NCBI GenBank assembly: GCA_900545325.1
Contig: UQZE01000012.1
Location: 1 to 26,557 of the forward strand
Length of the DNA stretch: 26,557 bases
Direction: 5' to 3'
From: an uncultured Eubacteriales bacterium
Lineage (GTDB): Bacteria; Bacillota; Clostridia; Christensenellales; Borkfalkiaceae
Shown here: positions 1-8,009 of the stretch, in pieces
How the letters are laid out: every line of letters begins with the position of its first letter
Numbering within the stretch: position 1 is the stretch's first letter
Position numbers and translations under genes: made by a program
The notes under the pieces: generated by a model
What the model was told of the DNA's origin: nothing
The model's database searches: none
What the model saw: the letters and a program-made list of their open reading frames with translations, nothing else

Positions 1-75
1 ATCTATCTTCCTTTCCAGCTCCTCTATCCCTTCTCGCTCTTTCCTGATGTAGCTTCGCAAAGTTTTATCGTTCAT
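1..75 (-). CDS. N-terminal fragment of an unrecognised gene, cut by window edge
   Basis: Only the first 25 codons are visible, and they start MNDKTLRSYI. The ATG at 75-73 overlaps the TGA of the GH172 gene (74-72) as ATGA, a classic sign of translational coupling, so this is almost certainly the next gene of operon 1. The visible peptide is hydrophilic and rich in alternating Lys/Arg and Glu, with a helical or coiled-coil character near KEREGIEELERKID. It has no signal peptide, so a cytoplasmic protein is likely. No family can be assigned from so short a piece. The gene continues to the left of the window. Confidence 0.6.
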   Translation of the reverse strand, partial: MNDKTLRSYIRKEREGIEELERKID

Positions 76-1148
76 ATTATCTCCAGATCGTCCTTGGTAA
101 AAGACGGCTGTTTCGCGTGCGGCTCCGTCTGATACCAGAAAGCGGTCGCCGAAACGTCCGACTGCTGCGGCAGGTAGCGGCCGTCGCTGCGCCAGCCGAG
201 GTCCTGTATCGTAACCTTGAGATCGCTTTCAAAGCGTACGGGATCCTGCACGTGCCAGCGATACATGCCGAAACGCGTATTCGCAACGTAAAGCCCGTCG
301 GGCCTGATGACCTGATGCATGCCGAGATACGGGGTGGAATACGTGCCGTACCGTCCCGCGGGCTGCTCCCAGTTCCACGCGCCGCCGAAATAATCTTCCG
401 TTCCCGTGCCGCATATCGTGGGAAATTCCCTGTCGCCGTCGATAAAGAATTTTACCTCCCCTTCTCCCCACCAGCGGTTGTTATTCACCTGCCAGGCGAG
501 ATACGTGCCCACGTACTGGCCTTTTCCGCGGATATTGTCCGCAATGACGATATCGTGCATATACGGATTGGGATTGATCCTGCGGAAAGAGGCGTGAAAA
601 TACGCGTAATCTTCGGGAACTTCCGTTTCCACGTAATCTATCTGAAAATACAAAGGGACGTCCTCGCGGGAAAGATTTTCCATTTCCATTCTGAACCCTT
701 TTCTGAAAGGCATTTCAAAATAGGAATTGAACCCGCCCGCGGGATTGACCGCGATCGGCAGCGAGCCTACGTTGACGCGTTCGCCCCAGCCGTTGCAGAA
801 AAAGTCGCCCACGGGCACTTCCACGGACGGCGAGGTTTCGCCGTCCCAGTATATGCGCCAAACCATTTCGCGCCATTTGCTGTTGTGGCAGGTAAGCCAG
901 ATATGCTCAATCGCGCCCTGTCCGCGATAATCCGCCATGACGAAAGTTTCGCCGGCTTTCACGACGCACGACGGCGATATTTTCCAGCCTCTGCCGAGGT
1001 CGCGGGCGCATTCCCTGCCCGTACCCTCCGCGGCGGCGCCGCCCTTTCCCTTTTCTCCGGTAACGTTTTCCATGCTGATCGCGCGGCTCTTCGCCTTTGA
1101 GAGCCGCGCCAGATCGGAAAGCGAGGTCCCTAGTCCGTTAAATTCCAT
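72..1148 (-). CDS. GH172 (DUF2961) family glycoside hydrolase
   Basis: A 358-residue protein with the DUF2961/GH172 signature. The N-terminus has the family motif GLGTSLSDLARL (residues 5-16), followed by SRAISMENVTGEKGKGG at 21-37, WWGEGEVKFFIDGD at 226-239 and CGTGTEDYFGGAWNW at 246-260. Characterised GH172 enzymes cleave alpha-linked fructofuranose or D-arabinofuranose residues and use two glutamates. E229 or E231 and E251 sit in the matching motifs, though which is which is inference. There is no signal peptide, so it should act in the cytoplasm on imported oligosaccharides. The ribosome binding site GAGGAG lies just upstream of the ATG. It follows the MBG lipoprotein by 13 bp and overlaps the next gene by 4 bp. 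Family assignment is firm; the substrate is unknown. Confidence 0.88.
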   Translation of the reverse strand: MEFNGLGTSLSDLARLSKAKSRAISMENVTGEKGKGGAAAEGTGRECARDLGRGWKISPSCVVKAGETFVMADYRGQGAIEHIWLTCHNSKWREMVWRIYWDGETSPSVEVPVGDFFCNGWGERVNVGSLPIAVNPAGGFNSYFEMPFRKGFRMEMENLSREDVPLYFQIDYVETEVPEDYAYFHASFRRINPNPYMHDIVIADNIRGKGQYVGTYLAWQVNNNRWWGEGEVKFFIDGDREFPTICGTGTEDYFGGAWNWEQPAGRYGTYSTPYLGMHQVIRPDGLYVANTRFGMYRWHVQDPVRFESDLKVTIQDLGWRSDGRYLPQQSDVSATAFWYQTEPHAKQPSFTKDDLEII

Positions 1149-1161
1149 GATGTCTCCTCAT

Positions 1162-1746
1162 TCAGTTTGTTTTTTCCGTTATATCGACGTAAAGCGCGTC
1201 GATCTTCGCCAGCGAGTAATATCCCGCATGATCGCCCGAAAGTTCAATTTTCGTAACGGCGAGCTTCACTTTTTGCCCGACCGCGGCGGTCGCGAGCCGT
1301 CCCTCCACGACCAGCGATACCCTGTCTTTACCTACCGTGCCGGGCAAATCCCCGATCGTAGCGGAATAATCGGTACTGCCGTCGAACACCTTATCGGGCA
1401 GTACGACGTCTTTCAGTTCTATCGCGGCGGGCGCGATGACGAACTGCGCCTCCGCGTCCTCGATTTTTTTGTTTTTCACTACTGCCACGACCTTATATTC
1501 GCCTGGATATACCATTTCGCTTACGCGCTGTCCGTCGCGGTAAAAGGTAAGCTCCACGTCCGAAAGGTCGCTCGGAACAATCGTCGTTTCCGGATAATGC
1601 GCCTCCCCGTCGTAAACGGCGCTGAGCGAAGAAAGTTCTATGCGCGGTTTCTCGGCGGCGGTGTCGCCACCGCCGCCGCAAGCCGCCGCGCCGGCCGCAA
1701 AAGCGACGCAAAGAACCAGCGCGGCAAATTTTATTGCGTTTTTCAT
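1162..1746 (-). CDS. small lipoprotein with tandem MBG/YDG-type Ig-like domains
   Basis: A 194-residue exported lipoprotein. The signal peptide ends at an AAAC lipobox (Cys23), followed by a glycine linker. The mature part has two beta-rich repeats of the MBG/YDG kind: one begins near residue 38 with the LSAVYDGEAHYP motif, the second near residue 112 with VFDGSTDYSATI. These Ig-like folds are common spacers or adhesive modules in surface proteins of Clostridia; none is a known enzyme. The ATG starts one base after the TGA of the leucine-rich-repeat gene, with no clear ribosome binding site, so translational coupling is likely. It resembles the N-terminal part of that upstream neighbour, which suggests the two derive from one ancestral module or act together on the cell surface. 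Confidence 0.72.
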   Translation of the reverse strand: MKNAIKFAALVLCVAFAAGAAACGGGGDTAAEKPRIELSSLSAVYDGEAHYPETTIVPSDLSDVELTFYRDGQRVSEMVYPGEYKVVAVVKNKKIEDAEAQFVIAPAAIELKDVVLPDKVFDGSTDYSATIGDLPGTVGKDRVSLVVEGRLATAAVGQKVKLAVTKIELSGDHAGYYSLAKIDALYVDITEKTN

Positions 1747-1747
1747 A

Positions 1748-3889
1748 TCAGTTCTGCGAAATGCTCACCTGCGTGCCCGCGGGAAATACGGTAAGCGCGC
1801 TTATTTCCTCGATCGTGAGATTGATGTTCTTCGGCAGCACGACGGGGTCCATCGTGCGCGGCTGATCGAGATTGAACGCGCTGCTTTCGTCGGGCATTCC
1901 CGCGGCGAAAGGATGGTGTTCGAAGTTCAGCGTCTTTTCGCGCTGCAACTCGAACGTGACGGCCGTTGCGTTATGGTTTTTGAAGGCCGCAAAACCGATG
2001 GAAACCACCCTCGCGGGGAAATGCAGCCGCGTGATCGGCGCCCAGGAGAACGCCCAATCCGCGATGGTGAGGTCGGCCTCCCCCTCGCCCGTTTCGATAT
2101 TCATTTCCGTCAAAGCCATGCAGTTCTGGAAAGCCGCCAAGCCGACCGAAGCGACGGACTTCGGTATGGAAACGCGCGTAAGCGCGCTGCCGAAAAACGC
2201 ATAATCCCCTATTTCCGTTATGCCCTCTTCTATGACGACGGTCTTTAACGCGAGACATTCCTGGAAAGAACCTTTGAATGAGCCTAATTCTGCGGGCAGC
2301 GTTACGCTTTCGAGCAGGTCGCAGCCCGCAAACGTGAACGGACCGCCGGCGGCCTCGTTCTGACCCCATTCTACGGGCGAAGTGCGATCTTCAAAGGTCA
2401 GCGAAGTCAGGAATTTACAGTTCTGCATGCAGGCAAAACCGATAAACGCACATCTTGCGGGAATTTCCACGGCGTTGAACCGTGCCCCGGCGAGCGCCTG
2501 TTTTTCGAGACGCAGCGTTTCCGTCCCGCCTTTTTCAAACCGTATTTCCGTAAAGCCGCCGCTGTTGGAACGGTTCAGGAAGGCTTCCTGCCCTACGATT
2601 TTAACTTCCTTCGGAATTTCCACATATCCGCTTCCGCCGTCGGAATCGGCAAAACAATACCGCGGGATTTCCGTCATTCTGGAGGGAATTTCAACGTCGG
2701 TAGCGCTCGTTCTTTCAAACGCGCTCACCCCCACCGTCAGCGCCTCGCCGCCTTCTTCAAAAACGATGGTTTTCAGTTCGGAACAGGAATAGAACGCGCT
2801 GTCCCCGATCTGCGTGACAGATGCGGGTATCGTTATCTTTTCCAGCACATAGTTGTTGGCGAAAGCCTGCTCGCCTATTTTTTCGAGTCCCGAAGGCAGT
2901 ACGACCGTTTTGAAACCGTCGTGTTCGTAACTGGTGTTTTTAAAGAGTTCTGCCGCTATGCTCTTCACGGCAATGCCGCCCACGCTCGCGGGAACGACCA
3001 GATTTTCCCGATCGCCCGCGTATGCGGTGAGTTCGCCGTCGGCGGAAACGGTAAACACGCTTTCGTCTTCGAGGATCATGCCCGTCAGGCCGCCGTCCGC
3101 CGCCAAGACGTAATTGGCCGCGTCCTCGCCGCCGAGAGAGGCTTCCACCGCGAGCGCGCACTCGCCCACTTTAAGCTCCGTAAACCGTATGGAAGCGATA
3201 TTTACGCTGACATTTTCTCCGCCCACAACGCCCGAAAGCTCGGCCTTGCCGCTGTATTTTACTTCGTAATTTTCCACGCCCGCGCTCTCCACGTCGCCGA
3301 ATTTCGCAGGCTCTACGGTAATCCCGCCGATGGTCAGCACCTTCGCCACGACGTCCGCCGTGAGCGTTTCAGCCGTATTCAGCGAATAATTATCCTTATC
3401 CGCCCCCGCGAGCGCTACAGACACCTCCGAAAGCACCTTTCCCGCACCGATATCGGGGGAGGCGAATCTGCCCGAAATCTCCGCGGTCAGCTGATCGCCG
3501 ATAACGGTGCCGTCAGGACTTGCGATTTCCGCGCGGTATTCGTCGGTGCCGTCGTATTCCTTTTCGAATCCCGCGAGCGACGAAAGGGAAACGGGTTTTT
3601 TCGTTATGGTGAAATCAAAGCTTTTCACCGCCTCCCCCGCGGTAACTTTCACCGAATATTTCCCCGCGTCCACCGCTTCGGCAACCTTCGTTTCGCCCGC
3701 ATAGATTTCTACGGTCTTTTCCTCGGTCCCCTTCACGGTGATTTCCGGCAGCTGCGCTTCGCCGTTGTACACGACCTCCGTTTTCGCCGCCGAGATGCTC
3801 ACCTTGTCCTTGTTGCAGGCCGTCAGCGCGGAAAACGCAAAGACTGCGGTCAAAGCAAACGCAAGACATTTCAAAACTGCTCTTTTCAT
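1748..3889 (-). CDS. BspA-like leucine-rich-repeat lipoprotein with MBG/YDG domains
   Basis: A 713-residue surface lipoprotein. The signal peptide ends in LTAC (Cys25). Residues about 30-270 are three MBG/YDG Ig-like repeats (VVYNGEAQLP at 39-48, EKEYDGTDEY at 109-118, EVKYSGKAEL at 209-218). From about 280 to 690 run LRR_5 (TpLRR/BspA-type) repeats, recognised by the recurring pattern of I-G-x-x-A-F followed by L-x-x-[IV]-x-[IL]-P, for example KIGEQAF then KITIP and QIGDSAF. Such repeats usually bind proteins or mucins or mediate attachment. The ribosome binding site AAGGAGG lies 7 bp before the ATG. It lies inside a sugar-import operon, 13 bp after the DUF6259 gene, suggesting a role in substrate capture or adhesion. 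The domain call is sure; the ligand is unknown. Confidence 0.85.
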   Translation of the reverse strand: MKRAVLKCLAFALTAVFAFSALTACNKDKVSISAAKTEVVYNGEAQLPEITVKGTEEKTVEIYAGETKVAEAVDAGKYSVKVTAGEAVKSFDFTITKKPVSLSSLAGFEKEYDGTDEYRAEIASPDGTVIGDQLTAEISGRFASPDIGAGKVLSEVSVALAGADKDNYSLNTAETLTADVVAKVLTIGGITVEPAKFGDVESAGVENYEVKYSGKAELSGVVGGENVSVNIASIRFTELKVGECALAVEASLGGEDAANYVLAADGGLTGMILEDESVFTVSADGELTAYAGDRENLVVPASVGGIAVKSIAAELFKNTSYEHDGFKTVVLPSGLEKIGEQAFANNYVLEKITIPASVTQIGDSAFYSCSELKTIVFEEGGEALTVGVSAFERTSATDVEIPSRMTEIPRYCFADSDGGSGYVEIPKEVKIVGQEAFLNRSNSGGFTEIRFEKGGTETLRLEKQALAGARFNAVEIPARCAFIGFACMQNCKFLTSLTFEDRTSPVEWGQNEAAGGPFTFAGCDLLESVTLPAELGSFKGSFQECLALKTVVIEEGITEIGDYAFFGSALTRVSIPKSVASVGLAAFQNCMALTEMNIETGEGEADLTIADWAFSWAPITRLHFPARVVSIGFAAFKNHNATAVTFELQREKTLNFEHHPFAAGMPDESSAFNLDQPRTMDPVVLPKNINLTIEEISALTVFPAGTQVSISQN

Positions 3890-3902
3890 TATTCTTCCTC
3901 CT

Positions 3903-6161
3903 TTATTTCAATTCGACGAGGTAGGACGTTATCGCGTTCCTGCCCGCTTCAATATTGATCTCCGTTCCCGAAAAAGCGTAGATGTTCTGCCGTTCCGTCG
4001 CGCCGCTCACGCGTAAAATTTCCCTGCCTGCAAACCCGATGGCGCTCAGATCGAGTTTCAACGAAAAACGCGCGTCCGCATCGCTCAGATTGTAGGCGGT
4101 AACCACAAATCTGCCGTCGCCCGCCTTGATGGAAATTTTGATGTTTTCGGGGGCGGTTACGCCCTTATCCGCATAGAACCTGCCTTCGGCGTATACGTCC
4201 GGCAGACGTTCGTAAAGTTCGATATATTTGCGCGAATACGGATTTTTAGAGCCGCCCTGCATGAGCAGCGGATCGCCCAGATAACAGGCGATGGCGTGCT
4301 CGTTCGGCGTAGTGATCGCGTCGTCCCTGTTCCATAGCCCCAAAATTCTCGAAGGTATGGTATAGCGCGTGATCTCGGGCGCACAGTTTTCCGTAAAAGT
4401 CAAAGCCCGCGACCACATATTGCCCGGAATATCCACATACTTGAGATAGGCGTCGTTCAGTCCTTCGCAGACGAAGTAAAAATCGTCGGTATATTTTTCA
4501 AACGCCTTTCGCACGGAAGTCATCAGCTTTTCCATGCCCTGTCCGTATGCGGTCGCGGGATTTTCGTGCCCGTGCGTCTTATCGTAACAGAACTCCGCGG
4601 GCATTTCCATGAGCTGATCCAGCCATAAACCGTCCGCTCCGTTCTTCGCCAGACGTTCGGCCGCGGCGGTAAACGCCTCGACGTATTCGTCCGAATAAGG
4701 ACACGCGCCGATAAATTTTCCCCAGGTGTAATAATTCTCGATATTATAGTTATCCCCCGTGAACGAACGCTTTTTCACCGCCGCGCGGTCGCCCGCGCCG
4801 CCCGCCGAACGGTACCATTCGCTTTCGCTCAAAATGGCCCACGCGTTGAGGTACGGCAGGAGTTTATCGCCGTTTTTATGGAGTTTTTCCACTCCCGATC
4901 TGAAATCTGCCTCCGTGCCCATCGACGGGTGAAAATCGTAATCGGGATACATGGTGTCGAAGCCGTTCGCATGCCAGCCGATAGAAATCATATCGTCGAT
5001 ATGCATCTCGTCCACCCACTCTGCCTGCGAGGCGAGATCGGCGGTGAAATTTTTGCCCGTGCTGCCTCTCAGATCGTAGCAAAGCTTTGGCTGCATGTTC
5101 GCCTGACAGGCGGTGTCCGAAAAGACGGCGTTGCAGTCTATCGCCTTCTGCGTATAATGTTTGCTACGGATATCCTGCGTGAGCTTATACGCTCTGTAAG
5201 AGTCCGAACCGTCGTACCAGCCGCCTTCCGCCACCCCGATCACGACGGGGTACGTCGATTTCTGCGTACCGCCCGCGACGTAGGGATACGCCGTCATGCT
5301 CAAGCTGCACGAGCCCGTTTTTCCCGCGTCGTATTCCCATTCGCCGTCGAACACGCCGAAATTGAACCGCTTGATTTCGTTCGTTTCGTCTTTGGCGTAT
5401 AGATAGAGGCTCTCGCTGCCGTTGTATACCTGCGTCAGCGCCATAGAGAGCGGCGCAGGGTATGAATACGTGATATTTTTCACGTTCACATCCCGCCAGG
5501 CGGAATCGGCGCGGCCAACCGAAAGAGCGCCGCTTTTCGCCGCGCTCACCGCCGAGGGCACGAGATACCCCTCGTGCAGCGGCCAGAAAAGCGTGAAATC
5601 TTCGCTGAGGCCGCCCGCCTGCCCCGCGACCAGCGCCACGACCGTGCTCGACGGCACGTCGTTCTTTACGGTAAATCCGATCTCCGCCTCTGAGGTCCGG
5701 TCTCTGACGGCGATCGTCTGCGTAACGGCGATCGTCTCCGTTTTGCCCGCGGGCGAAAAGGTAAAGACGTTCGTCAATTTCATGCCGTCTTGCGTTTTTT
5801 CGGCCGCAGGCCCTGCGTAAACCGCCTCCGAAGAGGATAATTTGGTCAATTCGGAAAAGTTTTCCCGCGTGTCGAAAGGATCCGACGTGGAAAAATCGAC
5901 GTACAGCGTGAAATTCCCCGCGCCTTCCGCCGAGGTCAATTCCTTTTCCCCGCCGAATACCCGCATGTTGCCGCTTTGATCGAAAGCTATCGTCAGGGCG
6001 TTTGCGGTAAGCCCCGTAAGTCCGTCCTTTTCGTAAACCGAAACCTTTTCTCCCATCGTTTCCTCTCCGCCGCCGGGCACGTTCTTTTCTCCGCAGGCAA
6101 ACAGCCCCGCGGACATACACAGCGACAGCGCGACGGCCGCCGCCCTTACAAACTTTTTCAT
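3903..6161 (-). CDS. DUF6259-type lipoprotein, probable glycoside hydrolase
   Basis: A 752-residue lipoprotein whose signal peptide ends in LFAC (Cys23). The open frame extends upstream to 6422, but ATG 6161 is chosen because AAGGAG precedes it, a lipoprotein signal starts there, and the upstream part only shadows the permease gene. An N-terminal beta-rich domain (about 35-300) precedes a (beta/alpha)8-like domain (about 330-640) and a C-terminal beta domain. Within the barrel, D515 in ADGLWLDQL and E566 in FVCEGLND sit at positions typical of nucleophile and acid/base in clan GH-D-like or GH-A-like barrels; this is inference. The architecture fits DUF6259, for which I know no settled activity. 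Anchored outside the cell, it probably trims the glycan before import by the adjacent transporter. Confidence 0.72.
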   Translation of the reverse strand: MKKFVRAAAVALSLCMSAGLFACGEKNVPGGGEETMGEKVSVYEKDGLTGLTANALTIAFDQSGNMRVFGGEKELTSAEGAGNFTLYVDFSTSDPFDTRENFSELTKLSSSEAVYAGPAAEKTQDGMKLTNVFTFSPAGKTETIAVTQTIAVRDRTSEAEIGFTVKNDVPSSTVVALVAGQAGGLSEDFTLFWPLHEGYLVPSAVSAAKSGALSVGRADSAWRDVNVKNITYSYPAPLSMALTQVYNGSESLYLYAKDETNEIKRFNFGVFDGEWEYDAGKTGSCSLSMTAYPYVAGGTQKSTYPVVIGVAEGGWYDGSDSYRAYKLTQDIRSKHYTQKAIDCNAVFSDTACQANMQPKLCYDLRGSTGKNFTADLASQAEWVDEMHIDDMISIGWHANGFDTMYPDYDFHPSMGTEADFRSGVEKLHKNGDKLLPYLNAWAILSESEWYRSAGGAGDRAAVKKRSFTGDNYNIENYYTWGKFIGACPYSDEYVEAFTAAAERLAKNGADGLWLDQLMEMPAEFCYDKTHGHENPATAYGQGMEKLMTSVRKAFEKYTDDFYFVCEGLNDAYLKYVDIPGNMWSRALTFTENCAPEITRYTIPSRILGLWNRDDAITTPNEHAIACYLGDPLLMQGGSKNPYSRKYIELYERLPDVYAEGRFYADKGVTAPENIKISIKAGDGRFVVTAYNLSDADARFSLKLDLSAIGFAGREILRVSGATERQNIYAFSGTEINIEAGRNAITSYLVELK

Positions 6162-6163
6162 TT

Positions 6164-7048
6164 TCACTCCTTGATGGAGCCGATAACCGCTCCCTTTACG
6201 AAATATTTCTGTAAAAACGGATATACGACGATAACGGGCGTAACGAGTATGACGACAAACGCCATCTGCAGCGACTGCGACATGATGTCCGCGCCGCCGC
6301 TCGGTCCGCCCGGCCCCGTCGGATCGCTCGCCGCGCTGGAAATAATCTCCTGCAGGAGCGTTGCGGCGGGTTTCAGCGCCTCGTCGCTGACGTAAAACGC
6401 GCCTGCGAACCAGTCGTTCCAATGGAATACGATGGAAAACAGCGAAATGGTCGCCACGGCGGGCATGGACAGCGGAAAATAAATTCTGAAAAGTATCAAA
6501 AATTCCCCCGCGCCGTCCAGCCTTGCGGATTCCGCCAGCGAATCGGGAACGGCTTCGAACGTGGCCCTTATTACGATCATGTTGTAAAAGCTGTACAGCG
6601 CAGGCAGAACGTAAATCCAGAACTTGTTCACGAGGTTCAGATCGCGCATCAGCAGAAAGAACGGTATGATGCCCCCCGAAAACAATGTGGAAAAGAAAAT
6701 ATATTTCAGAAAGAACCTTCTGCCGACAAGGGTTTTATCGAGCACGCCGTACGCGAGCATGACCGTGAGGACCACCGCCAGAAAAGTCGTTACGACCACC
6801 CTGAGCACGGAAACGACGAGCGAATTGAAAATCCGCGCGTCCTGAAAGGCGACGGCGATATTTTCAAAAGTAAACTTGCGCGGATACAGCCATATGCCGC
6901 CGCGCAGCGTATCCGCGCTGTCGTTGAAGGCGATGGCGAAAATGTATACGAACGGATACAGCATGACTACGGACAGCAGTATAAGCAGTATGCCGTTGAT
7001 CGCCTGAAACGGAGAAAACCCTTTCAGTCTGCTTTTCTTTTTTACCAT
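6164..7048 (-). CDS. CUT1-family carbohydrate ABC transporter permease (LplC/YtcP type)
   Basis: A 294-residue inner-membrane permease with about six transmembrane segments, the first at residues 17-41. The EAA loop that docks on the ATPase is present at 172-192 (LAESARLDGAGEF). The C-terminus FLQKYFVKGAVIGSIKE is typical of the MalG/LplC half of CUT1 importers, which take up di- and oligosaccharides. It pairs with the permease just upstream, overlapping it by 7 bp, so the two are probably translated together. An odd point is a low-complexity Gly/Pro/Ser stretch in a loop near residue 247-258 (PTGPGGPSGG), absent from most family members as I know them. No ATP-binding subunit is encoded in the window, so a shared MsmX/MsiK-like ATPase is implied. 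Confidence 0.9.
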   Translation of the reverse strand: MVKKKSRLKGFSPFQAINGILLILLSVVMLYPFVYIFAIAFNDSADTLRGGIWLYPRKFTFENIAVAFQDARIFNSLVVSVLRVVVTTFLAVVLTVMLAYGVLDKTLVGRRFFLKYIFFSTLFSGGIIPFFLLMRDLNLVNKFWIYVLPALYSFYNMIVIRATFEAVPDSLAESARLDGAGEFLILFRIYFPLSMPAVATISLFSIVFHWNDWFAGAFYVSDEALKPAATLLQEIISSAASDPTGPGGPSGGADIMSQSLQMAFVVILVTPVIVVYPFLQKYFVKGAVIGSIKE

Positions 7049-8004
7049 AGCGATACCCCCGTGGTCTTGTCGCTGACAAAGTTGCCTACGAGCACGAATA
7101 CGAGCGCGATAATGCTTTGAAACAGCTGCGCGGCGGTCGCGATCTCGTAACGTCCCTTGTTGATGCCGTTTTCAATGATGTAGATGTCGAGCACGTTGGA
7201 ATAATCGTAATTTCCCGGCGTCATGAAAACGTAGATCTGATCGTACCCCGCGCTCATGATGCCGCCGAGCGCCAGAATGAAAAGCAGGCCTATCGTGGTC
7301 TTGATGGAAGGCAGCGTGATGTTCCACATCATGCGGAACCTGCCCGCGCCGTCCAGCGCCGCGGCCTCGTACAGGCTGGGACTGACGCCCGTGATGGCGG
7401 CGAGATATACGATAGAACCCCATCCGACGCCTTTCCAAATATTCGTAAGCAGGATAAGCGGATAGAACGCGTTTTTCGCGCCGAATATATACTGCGGATT
7501 TTCCGCGCCCGTCAGCAGCTGGATAACTTTATTCAAAGGTCCCTGTCCGCTGTACGGCGTGAGCAGCTGATTCATCATAGCCGCAACGATTACCCAGGAT
7601 ACGAAATACGGCAGATAGGAAATGGTCTGCACCGTCTTTTTAAAGTGCTTGTTCCGCACTTCGTTGAGCATGAGCGCGAGAATGATCGGAGCGGGAAAGC
7701 CCGTAACCAGCTTGAGAACGCTCACCGCCACGGTGTTTTTTACGATACCCCAAAAGGCGTTGCTCGTGAGAAAAAGTTCGTACCACTTATACCATGGCTG
7801 CGCGAACTCGCTGCCCCATATGCCGCCCTTGAAGGAAAATTCCTTGAAACTGACGATAATGCCGAGTATGGGCACGTAGCAGAAAACGGTGAACCATATA
7901 ACCGCGGGTATGATGAACAGGTAAAGCACGCGCTTTTGCCAGATCCGCCTTATCAGCGGACGCGCGGTTTTCCCGTTCTTTTTTTGCAATTCAGTCTTTT
8001 CCAT
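7042..8004 (-). CDS. CUT1-family carbohydrate ABC transporter permease (LplB/YteP type)
   Basis: A 320-residue permease with a charged cytoplasmic N-terminus, a first membrane segment at about 28-52 and about six segments in all. The EAA motif is at 212-232 (YEAAALDGAGRFRMMWNITLP). The sequence style, including WYKWYELFLTS and the PYFVSWVIVAAMMNQLL region, matches LplB/YteP proteins that work with large solute-binding lipoproteins in Bacillota for import of complex polysaccharide fragments. It begins 5 bp after the solute-binding-protein stop codon with only a weak purine-rich ribosome binding site, so coupling to that gene is likely. Its partner is the permease immediately downstream. Confidence 0.9.
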   Translation of the reverse strand: MEKTELQKKNGKTARPLIRRIWQKRVLYLFIIPAVIWFTVFCYVPILGIIVSFKEFSFKGGIWGSEFAQPWYKWYELFLTSNAFWGIVKNTVAVSVLKLVTGFPAPIILALMLNEVRNKHFKKTVQTISYLPYFVSWVIVAAMMNQLLTPYSGQGPLNKVIQLLTGAENPQYIFGAKNAFYPLILLTNIWKGVGWGSIVYLAAITGVSPSLYEAAALDGAGRFRMMWNITLPSIKTTIGLLFILALGGIMSAGYDQIYVFMTPGNYDYSNVLDIYIIENGINKGRYEIATAAQLFQSIIALVFVLVGNFVSDKTTGVSLW

Positions 8005-8009
8005 ATCTT

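Noticed and set aside
6162..6422. An upstream extension of the DUF6259 gene by 87 codons
   Set aside because: The extension lies wholly within the permease gene, is Arg-rich, and would bury the signal peptide. AAGGAG before ATG 6161 decides the start.
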